Shown in pieces: positions 1-6,083 of a DNA stretch of 14,552 bases. The notes beneath the pieces were generated by a model. That model did not search any database, was not told where the DNA came from, and worked only from the letters and a program-made list of their open reading frames with translations. Source of the stretch: Bacteroidota bacterium (lineage in GTDB: Bacteria; Bacteroidota; Bacteroidia; Bacteroidales; Marinifilaceae); the NCBI GenBank assembly GCA_023400335.1, contig JAEXFF010000206.1, forward strand, positions 1 to 14,552, given 5' to 3'. Position numbers and translations under genes: made by a program. Position 1 is the stretch's first letter. Every line of letters starts with the position of its first letter.

Positions 1-1379
1 GTCCTGCTTATGGCAGCCGTCAGCACGTTAAAGCGCAGATTCAGGTGACAGATGCGGAAAAACGTCCGTTAACGGGTAATTTTTCTATAGCTGTTACTGA
101 TGACAGAGATGTAGTCGTGGATACGAATTTTACGATATACAGCAATCTTCTGCTGACTTCTGAATTGAAAGGAAATATAGAAGATCCTGCTTTTTACCTT
201 CAAAAAAACAACCGGAAAGCCCGGGCTGCCCTGGATGTTTTGATGTTGACACAAGGCTGGAGACGATACCGGATCCCGGAAGTAATCCGGGGAAAGTTTG
301 AAGAACCTTCTTTCCCTTTGGAGATCGGTCAGGAAATAACAGGAGAGGTCCGTACGATAGGTTTGTTTAAGAGTAAACCGATGAAGGAAGGAAAAGTATC
401 GGCAATGTCCTTACAGACAAATTATTTAAATTTGGTGGGGACGGATGAAAACGGAAAGTTCCGGATAAATGGATTTGAATTTCCGGATAGTACCGAATTC
501 ATACTTCGGGCTTTGACGAAAAAAGGAAAACAGGGGATAGAGTTGATTGTTTACCCGGATTCTTTCCCTGCTATTACCCTTCCTGTCCGGATAAGTTCCG
601 AAATGAAAGCTGAAATAAAACCAGGTGCTGTGGAGAAGGCAGATTTGAAATATACGTATGAAAATGGAATGAGGATGATTTATCTGGATGAAGTGACTGT
701 AAGAGGAATCTATCAGGAAAAGCAACAAATCCAAATCAATGAAATTTTGGCAACTGCTACTTTCGATGCGAAAGATATCGAAGAAATGGGAGCTACCAAG
801 GTAGAGGATGTATTGATGAGGGTTGCGGGTGTCCGTATCGGTGTAGATGGGAAAATTTATATCCGGACCCCTACTTCAATTTATGATCCATATATACCTC
901 CGATAGTTGTTATTGATGGGATGGAAATTGAAGATCAGAGTTCTTCGGATCCTTATTTTAATCCGTTTGAAAGTGTAAATATGCAGGATATTGCCCGGAT
1001 AGAAGTTATAAAAGTGGGAGGAGGAAGAGGAGCTTATCGTCTTGGGAAAGCCGGTATGATTGTGATTACACGGAAAAAAATAGAAGAAATGGAGAAGAAT
1101 AATCCCCAGTATAATATAAAACGGATTACTCCTTTGGGATATCAGAAACCGCTGGAGTTTTATTCGCCCAAATATGAACTGGCTAAAGAAAAGGAAAGCA
1201 AAAAACCAGATTTACGTACGACTTTATTCTGGAAGCCGGATGTAAAACTTTCGGAGAAAGGACGGGCAAAAATTGATTTTTATACTGCAGATGGTTATTC
1301 TACTTATTCCGTAGTCATTGAAGGAATCACTACGGACGGAAGGTTGATTCGCACGGATGGAAAAATTTATATGGAATAA
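1..1379 (+). CDS. TonB plug-domain protein without a beta-barrel, 5'-truncated by the window edge
   Basis: The reading frame is open from base 3, so the GTG at 45 is an internal codon and the true start lies upstream. About 459 codons are visible, ending with TAA at 1377-1379. The first part (PAYGSRQHVKAQIQVTDA..., then GNFSIAVTDD) resembles the macroglobulin-like segment that precedes the plug in a known Bacteroidetes family; next comes the family hallmark LDVLMLTQGWRRY. From about base 684 (LDEVTVRG) to about 1080 there is a TonB-receptor plug-like domain with VEDVLMRVAGVRI, VVIDGMEIE and IARIEVIKVGGG. The last 90 or so residues contain ITPLGYQKPLEFYSPKY and PDLRTTLFWKPDV, then the protein ends. 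There is no 22-strand barrel, so it is not a transporting receptor in itself. The product is probably exported and may act with envelope or TonB-linked proteins; its substrate is unknown. It converges with the adaptor gene, with one base between the stops. Confidence 0.85.
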   Translation, partial: PAYGSRQHVKAQIQVTDAEKRPLTGNFSIAVTDDRDVVVDTNFTIYSNLLLTSELKGNIEDPAFYLQKNNRKARAALDVLMLTQGWRRYRIPEVIRGKFEEPSFPLEIGQEITGEVRTIGLFKSKPMKEGKVSAMSLQTNYLNLVGTDENGKFRINGFEFPDSTEFILRALTKKGKQGIELIVYPDSFPAITLPVRISSEMKAEIKPGAVEKADLKYTYENGMRMIYLDEVTVRGIYQEKQQIQINEILATATFDAKDIEEMGATKVEDVLMRVAGVRIGVDGKIYIRTPTSIYDPYIPPIVVIDGMEIEDQSSSDPYFNPFESVNMQDIARIEVIKVGGGRGAYRLGKAGMIVITRKKIEEMEKNNPQYNIKRITPLGYQKPLEFYSPKYELAKEKESKKPDLRTTLFWKPDVKLSEKGRAKIDFYTADGYSTYSVVIEGITTDGRLIRTDGKIYME

Positions 1380-1380
1380 A

Positions 1381-2508
1381 TTATTTCCGGGTAACAGGTT
1401 TGACAGACATGCCGGGGCGAACGCTCATAAGTGCTTCTACGACATAGCGGTCGTCTCGGCGTATGCCACTGATAATCTGTCGCATTCCGTCAGATTCCAG
1501 TACACCTACTGTTACCGGCTTTAATTCGATACGGTTGTCCCGGTCTACAATATAAACAAAGCGTCCTGTCTGATTGGTTCCGATAGAAGTTTCCGGAATG
1601 AGAAGAGCGTCTTTAACATTCCGGTAAGGTACTGAGATATTGACGTACATGCCACTGAGTAATTCTTCATGGGGATTTTCAATAATTGCCCTGATATTGA
1701 CTGTTCCTGTCTGTAAATCGACATTGGGGGAAGTATAGTCGAGTTCCCCTTTCCATTGCCGGTGAGGATCGGCAGCATCCGTAACGGTCAGGAAACGAAG
1801 CGGGTCGTTAGGGGGTAAATTCGCATTTACCGGAGGCAGATTCTCGTATTCAGCATAAGCCATATTAAAATAGGCATACATGCGTTTGTCCTTATACATT
1901 GTGGCCAGGGTTGTCGGTTCTACAGAACCGGCTACATAATTGGCCTGGTCGACTAAATTCCGGCTGACGCGTCCGTCAAAAGGGGCTTTGATATAGCAAT
2001 AATTCAGATTAATACGGGCTGTATTCAGTTGCGACCTGGCATTATCCAAGCTGGCCTGTGCTGAATTATAGGTCGACTGGGCTTGCAGGTAATCGATCTC
2101 ACTTATCGCTTTGGTTTGTACAGCTTCTTTCATCCTTTCGTAGGAAGCTTTTGCATAGGCTAACTGAGCTTCTGCACTTTTTACCTGAGATTCCGCAGCT
2201 TTTACCTGATCAATATAAGGTTTGGGTTCAATGACGAATAATAATTGTCCGGTTTTTACCAGTTGCCCGGGGGTATAAAGAATTTTTTCCAGGAAACCGG
2301 ATACCCGGGCCACTAAATTTACGGTTTGTTCTGCTTCCAGATAAGCCGGATATTCGTAGGTATAGGTAACGTCTTGTTCTTCCGGTGTATTTACCAGGAT
2401 TTCAGGGACAACAGCTGTTGCCTGGGCTTGTTCTTTTTTTTCCTGTCCTTTCCGGCATCCCCCTGTCAGGATGGACAGCAGCAGAAATAAAAATATTCCT
2501 TTTTTCAT
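1381..2508 (-). CDS. RND/HAE1-type efflux periplasmic adaptor (membrane fusion protein), lipoprotein
   Basis: AcrA/MexA-family adaptor of 375 aa, which bridges an inner-membrane pump and an outer-membrane channel. I start it at the ATG at 2508-2506 because that places a classic lipoprotein signal at the N-terminus (MKKGIFLFLLLSILTGGC, lipid-anchored Cys18). The frame is open further to a TTG at 2565, but that would overlap the channel gene and bury the signal peptide. Domains in order: first half of the lipoyl-like domain (VNLVARVSGFLEKILYTPGQLVKTGQLLFVIEP), an Ala/Gln-rich alpha-hairpin with many QA/AQ repeats, the second lipoyl half (YCYIKAPFDGRVSRNLVD), then beta-barrel and membrane-proximal parts (VDLQTGTVNIRAIIENP, LLSGMYVNISVPY). 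It follows the channel gene by 38 A-rich bases, so the two are almost certainly cotranscribed. No pump gene follows; instead a convergent gene ends one base away. Substrate unknown. Confidence 0.9.
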   Translation of the reverse strand: MKKGIFLFLLLSILTGGCRKGQEKKEQAQATAVVPEILVNTPEEQDVTYTYEYPAYLEAEQTVNLVARVSGFLEKILYTPGQLVKTGQLLFVIEPKPYIDQVKAAESQVKSAEAQLAYAKASYERMKEAVQTKAISEIDYLQAQSTYNSAQASLDNARSQLNTARINLNYCYIKAPFDGRVSRNLVDQANYVAGSVEPTTLATMYKDKRMYAYFNMAYAEYENLPPVNANLPPNDPLRFLTVTDAADPHRQWKGELDYTSPNVDLQTGTVNIRAIIENPHEELLSGMYVNISVPYRNVKDALLIPETSIGTNQTGRFVYIVDRDNRIELKPVTVGVLESDGMRQIISGIRRDDRYVVEALMSVRPGMSVKPVTRK

Positions 2509-2512
2509 GTAA

Positions 2513-2550
2513 GTTCTTTTTTTATATTTTTTTTCCTGTTCTTTTTTTAT
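2513..2550. repeat. Exact 13-bp direct repeat at the channel-adaptor junction
   Basis: The 13-mer GTTCTTTTTTTAT occurs at 2513-2525 and again at 2538-2550, 25 bp apart. The second copy covers the stop codon of the channel gene and the first lies just upstream of the adaptor ATG. In the mRNA this makes an A-rich leader, which is a common way to favour translation initiation in Bacteroidetes. It may be no more than that, or the trace of a small duplication. Confidence 0.4.
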
Positions 2551-3932
2551 TGGTTTTCTCCCCAACCACCTCCCAGCGCTCTGTATAATTGTATGAGGTA
2601 GAGCAAAGTATTGCTTTCTGCCGAGACGAGTGCATTTTGGTAATTGAAAACATCTTTTTGAGAATTCAGTACATTTTGGTAATCAGAAAGTCCTTGCCGA
2701 TAGAGTTCTACAGCAAGTGATAATGTCTCTTTTGCTTGCAGATAAGCTTCCCGGTCTGCGTGAAGTTGTTGCTGGGATTTATTGTAGGACATGAGGGCGT
2801 CGTCTATTTCCTGCAAGGCCGAAAGTACGGTATTGTTATAGTCGTTTATACCTTCTTCCAGTTGTATTTGGGCGGTGCGAGTTGTCTCAGCAAGCCGTCT
2901 TCCGCTGAAAAATGTCCATTTGATCGCCGGGCTGATTTGCCAGTCCATATTCTCTTTCCGGAAAAAATGCTCAAACTTGTCGGAACCGAAGCCAAAAGCT
3001 CCTGTAAGATAGAATTTGGGATACCAGTCGGAACGGGAAGCTCCGACAGCAGCAGCTAAGGCATCCATTGTCCTTTCTGCTGAGCGGATGTCAGGACGGC
3101 GGCGGATAAGTTCTGCAGGTATGCCGCTTACCCTTATATTTAAATTGGAGGGTAAGGGACGGATCCGCAATAATTGCCGCTTCAAACTGCCGGAATATTC
3201 TCCGGTTAATACACAAAGACTGTTTACTTGACTGTAAATGGCAGCTTCGAGCTCCGGGATAGCTGCTTGAGTCTGAAGGTATAAACTTTGAGCCTGTGAA
3301 ACATCTAAGCGGGAGGCCAGGCCTGTATGGAAACGGGTCGTGGTCAACTCTACAATTTGTTTTTGAGAAGCCAGATTCTGGCGGGCAACTTCCAGTTGGG
3401 TCTGATAAGTGCGTAAGTTGATATAGGTAGAGGCTAACTGGGCGATCAGGGAAACCATTACACCCCGGTAGTCTTCCTGTGAAGCATAATAATATTCTCT
3501 TTGGGATTTGACATTTTTACGGATACTTCCGAAGACATCGATTTCCCAACTCATATTCAAAGCTGCCTGACCAATATAATTGCGTTCGTTTATATGTTCT
3601 ATACCCAAGCTGTTTTTTTCAGGAGTATAGGAAGTTGAAAAGCTGAGCTCCGGATACCAGGCACTTTGTTGGATACGCATCCGGGCTTTTGCCAGTTCGA
3701 TGTTTTTGATGGCATTGAGCAGATTGTAATTGTTGTTTATGGCTTTGGGGATCAGTGAATCCAAAGTACTGTCACCGAACATTTGCCACCATGTATCGTT
3801 ACTGGGCAATTGTTGCTGTAAATTAACCAATCGGGCTGTTGTATCTGTCTGAGCTGCGATTTCCGAGACATAACAACAGAATAGACAGATAAAACAGAAC
3901 CTGCAGAGACGTAATACAAAGACGGTTGTCAT
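2547..3932 (-). CDS. TolC/OprM (NodT)-type outer-membrane efflux channel
   Basis: 461-aa outer-membrane factor of the RND outer-membrane lipoprotein (NodT) type. It opens with a hydrophobic signal, unusually rich in Cys (MTTVFVLRLCRFCFICLFCC...), and probable signal peptidase I cleavage near EIAA/Q. I see no convincing lipobox, unlike the second channel in this window. Family landmarks are TWWQMFGDSTLDSLI near residue 47, NMSWEIDVFGSIRKN, LRTYQTQLEVARQNLASQ, the inter-repeat motif GIPAELIRRRPDIRSAERTMDALAAAVGASRSDWYPKFYL split across the middle, and the C-terminal LYRALGGGW. The two repeated halves of helical hairpins are both present, so the gene looks intact. It lies 125 bp downstream of the ABC-F gene on the same strand and 38 bp before the adaptor gene. 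The gap upstream has only a one-mismatch -7 element (TATAGTTG), so it may be read from the ABC-F promoter. Confidence 0.92.
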   Translation of the reverse strand: MTTVFVLRLCRFCFICLFCCYVSEIAAQTDTTARLVNLQQQLPSNDTWWQMFGDSTLDSLIPKAINNNYNLLNAIKNIELAKARMRIQQSAWYPELSFSTSYTPEKNSLGIEHINERNYIGQAALNMSWEIDVFGSIRKNVKSQREYYYASQEDYRGVMVSLIAQLASTYINLRTYQTQLEVARQNLASQKQIVELTTTRFHTGLASRLDVSQAQSLYLQTQAAIPELEAAIYSQVNSLCVLTGEYSGSLKRQLLRIRPLPSNLNIRVSGIPAELIRRRPDIRSAERTMDALAAAVGASRSDWYPKFYLTGAFGFGSDKFEHFFRKENMDWQISPAIKWTFFSGRRLAETTRTAQIQLEEGINDYNNTVLSALQEIDDALMSYNKSQQQLHADREAYLQAKETLSLAVELYRQGLSDYQNVLNSQKDVFNYQNALVSAESNTLLYLIQLYRALGGGWGENQ

Positions 3933-4057
3933 GTGCTAAATATTAAATTTATACAGACAACTATACGGGAAAAGTGAAAGAAAGTTTAAAAAGAAAGAAA
4001 AAGGAAGGGTAAGTTTAACTTTAATATCGTTTTTTTATACCTCCCCTGCTCTCGTTT

Positions 4058-5707
4058 TTAGTTTTTCTCTTTTTTACTTTCGATTTCTTTTAAATTTTCC
4101 ATTTTCTTTTTCCGGAGAAAACCATTTATGTCTTCCAGGTGCTCTGTTACTTTTTTATTTCCGAATTCATATATTTTTTTTACCAATCCGTTCAGGAAAT
4201 CGCGGTCGTGGGATACTACGATCAAAGTCCCGTCAAAATCCAGAAGAGCATTTTTAAGTATATCTTTGGTTTTTAAGTCCAAATGATTGGTAGGTTCATC
4301 TAAAATCAGAAGGTTTACCGGCTGTAACAGGAGTTTTATCATGGCTAAACGGGTACGTTCCCCTCCTGACAAAACTTTTACTTTTTTGTCGATATCGTCT
4401 CCACTGAACATAAAAGCTCCTAATAAATTTTTTGTGTTGCTTTTCAGTTCCAGCGGAGTAACATCGTCGATAGTTTGGAATACGGTGAGTTCTTCGTCCA
4501 GAAGAGAGGCTTGATTCTGTGCAAAATAACCGATGCGGACATTGTGTCCTAAAGTGAGCGTACCCGTATAATCTGCAATTTCTCCCATAATACATTTGAC
4601 GAGAGTAGATTTTCCTTCTCCGTTACGGCCCACAAAAGCAACTTTTTCTCCTCTTTCGATAGTAAAAGTCGCATTGTTGAATACTTCGTAGGATCCGTAA
4701 TGTTTGGAGAGTTCCTGAACGATTACCGGATAGCTTCCGGATCGGGGAGAGGGGGGAAACTTTAATCTCAGAGCAGAAGTATCTTCTTCATCTACTTCTA
4801 CCAGTTCCAATTTATCGAGCATTCTTACCCGGGATTGAACCTGAAGAGTTTTAGAATAAGTCCCTTTGAATCTTTCTATAAATTCTTTTGTTTCAGCAAT
4901 CATCTTTTGCTGTTCGTCGTAAGCTTTTTGTTGTTGGATACGTCTTTCCTGCCGTAATATTAAATATTGGGAATAATTCACTTTATAGTCGTAAATCCGT
5001 CCCATTGTAACTTCTATGGTACGGGTAGTGATGTTGTCGACAAAGGTTCGGTCGTGGGAAATAAGGATAACCGCTTTCCCATTTGTAATCAGAAATTCCT
5101 CTAACCATTGGATAGAATCAATGTCCAGGTGATTGGTCGGCTCGTCTAATAGTAACACATCCGGATTTTTCAATAACATTTTGGCAAGTTCAATCCGCAT
5201 GCGCCAGCCTCCGCTGAAATCACTGGTCGGCCGGTTAAAATCTGAACGCTGGAATCCTAATCCCTTTAATGTTTTTTCTACGTCGGCTTCAAAATGAGTG
5301 AGGTCTATGCTATAGAATTTTTCACTTAAAGCAGCTACTTCTTCAATCAACTTATAATATTCGGGAGAGTCGTAGTCTGTCCGTTCGGTAAGCTGACGGT
5401 TTAAACTTTCGATTCTTTTCTCCATTTCGAACAGATGGGCAAAAGCTTGGGACGCTTCTTCAAATACGGTCCTTCCATCTTCTGTCATCAGGTGTTGCGG
5501 AAGATAGGCAACTACTATATCCTTGGGAATAGTGACACTTCCCCGGGTAGGCTTTCTTGCACCTGCTAAAATTTTAAGTAAGGTAGATTTTCCGGCCCCG
5601 TTTTTCCCCATCAGGGCAATCCTGTCTTTCTCATTGATTTGAAAAGATATGTCTTTAAAAAGTATACGGTCACCAAAGTCAACCGTTAATCCGTCAACTG
5701 AAATCAT
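4058..5707 (-). CDS. ABC-F family ATPase (ribosome-associated translation factor type)
   Basis: 549-aa soluble protein with two ATP-binding cassettes and no membrane segments, so it is not a transporter. Cassette 1 has Walker A GKNGAGKST (residues 34-42), signature FSGGWRMRIELAKMLL near 164-180 and Walker B DVLLLDEPTNHLD near 183-195. Cassette 2 has Walker A GRNGEGKST (360-368), signature LSGGERTRLAM near 445 and Walker B LLILDEPTNHLD. The two are joined by a charged linker of roughly 80 residues (RRIQQQKAYDEQQKMIAETKEFIERF...QSRVRMLDKLE) that resembles the YheS/YdiF-like P-site-tRNA interaction motif. ABC-F proteins of this kind bind the ribosomal E site and rescue or tune translation; some give antibiotic resistance. 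Nothing visible here marks it as a resistance type. It has a Lys-rich C-terminal tail. The start is the ATG immediately before ISVDGLTV, as usual for the family. It is transcribed divergently from the RND operon. Confidence 0.93.
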   Translation of the reverse strand: MISVDGLTVDFGDRILFKDISFQINEKDRIALMGKNGAGKSTLLKILAGARKPTRGSVTIPKDIVVAYLPQHLMTEDGRTVFEEASQAFAHLFEMEKRIESLNRQLTERTDYDSPEYYKLIEEVAALSEKFYSIDLTHFEADVEKTLKGLGFQRSDFNRPTSDFSGGWRMRIELAKMLLKNPDVLLLDEPTNHLDIDSIQWLEEFLITNGKAVILISHDRTFVDNITTRTIEVTMGRIYDYKVNYSQYLILRQERRIQQQKAYDEQQKMIAETKEFIERFKGTYSKTLQVQSRVRMLDKLELVEVDEEDTSALRLKFPPSPRSGSYPVIVQELSKHYGSYEVFNNATFTIERGEKVAFVGRNGEGKSTLVKCIMGEIADYTGTLTLGHNVRIGYFAQNQASLLDEELTVFQTIDDVTPLELKSNTKNLLGAFMFSGDDIDKKVKVLSGGERTRLAMIKLLLQPVNLLILDEPTNHLDLKTKDILKNALLDFDGTLIVVSHDRDFLNGLVKKIYEFGNKKVTEHLEDINGFLRKKKMENLKEIESKKEKN

Positions 5708-5780
5708 ATTTATATTATCCGAAAGTTTAAAATGTCTGGGACATGCTGAGTGAATCCTTGTAATTTATTTTTTGGAGGGG

Positions 5781-5788
5781 CAAAGATA
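5781..5788 (-). promoter_or_regulatory. Candidate -7 element for the ABC-F gene
   Basis: Read leftwards this is TATCTTTG, an exact match to the Bacteroidetes sigma-ABfr -7 consensus TAnnTTTG. It would place the transcript start near 5774, with a 5' leader of about 65 nt. No good TTG -33 element is present 19-21 bp upstream; only T-rich sequence is seen there. Confidence 0.45.
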
Positions 5789-5923
5789 GGGATAAAAACT
5801 GAAAAATGCAGGACGGTATAAAATAGTTGTATATCCCGGAGAAGAGTTGCCGGGGTTCAGAAAGGAGCGAAACAGACTTCTCTCTGCAAAAGGCCTGTAA
5901 AATCGCCGTTTCTTTTCCAAAGA

Positions 5924-5972
5924 GTGGAATTTTCTACACTTTCGTGGAATTTTTCTACAATTTAATGGAATT
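5924..5972 (+). promoter_or_regulatory. Tandem imperfect palindromes, probable regulator binding sites upstream of the RND operon
   Basis: GTGGAATTTTCTACA at 5924-5938 and GTGGAATTTTTCTACA at 5944-5959 are near-identical direct repeats 20 bp apart; a partial copy, TGGAATT, begins at 5966, 21 bp further on. Each full copy is also an imperfect inverted repeat, GTGGAA-N2/3-TTCTAC with one mismatched pair. Spacing of about two helical turns puts all copies on one face of the DNA, as expected for a dimeric or AraC-like regulator. They end about 110 bp before the adaptor start codon and upstream of the weak promoter candidate, which suits an activator. The regulator is not in the window, and the role is inferred. 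Confidence 0.45.
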
Positions 5973-5999
5973 AATCCGGAGAAATGTTTATATAATATA

Positions 6000-6027
6000 T
6001 TGGTTGTTAGTGATTTACATAATTTGG
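6000..6027 (+). promoter_or_regulatory. Weak candidate promoter for the RND operon
   Basis: TTG at 6000-6002 is followed after 17 bp by TAATTTGG (6020-6027), which matches TAnnTTTG at five of six fixed positions. The spacing is about 2 bp short of the usual 19-21. A weak core would fit a promoter that needs an activator at the repeats just upstream. The transcript would start near 6034, inside the palindrome, with a leader of about 50 nt. Confidence 0.27.
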
Positions 6028-6028
6028 C

Positions 6029-6043
6029 AATATGTGGCATATT
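6029..6043. promoter_or_regulatory. Perfect 15-bp palindrome, possible operator
   Basis: AATATG-TGG-CATATT is a perfect 6-bp inverted repeat around 3 bp. It directly follows the candidate -7 element and overlaps the expected transcript start, where a repressor would block the operon. It is AT-rich and could arise by chance; it is too short and poorly placed for a terminator. Confidence 0.33.
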
Positions 6044-6083
6044 ATTTTCAATACTGAATCCAGCAGGATAATAATAAAACAGG

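Larger units (their letters stand above)
5708..6083. other. Divergent intergenic region between the ABC-F gene and the RND operon
   Basis: 376 bp with no convincing protein gene longer than 30 codons. It carries the candidate ABC-F promoter (about 5781-5788, leftward), phased repeats (5924-5972), a weak rightward promoter candidate (6000-6027) and a perfect palindrome (6029-6043), listed separately. The section 5820-5920 shows nothing I can assign. No regulator gene (TetR, AraC or two-component) is present in or next to the gap, so any regulator acts from elsewhere. Confidence 0.7.

Noticed and set aside
2509..2565. Longer adaptor start at TTG 2565
   Set aside because: It would put a Lys/Arg-rich stretch before an evident lipoprotein signal and overlap the channel gene; ATG 2508 gives a standard signal.
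4011..4021. AAGTTTAACTT inverted repeat after the ABC-F gene as a terminator
   Set aside because: The stem is 5 bp of A/T with a 1-nt loop, which cannot form a stable hairpin.
6025..6039. Sigma-54-like element TGGCA...GGCA upstream of the RND operon
   Set aside because: The GG and GC doublets are separated by 9 bases rather than the required 10, and the conserved TTGC is GGC here. The sequence is better explained as part of the palindrome.
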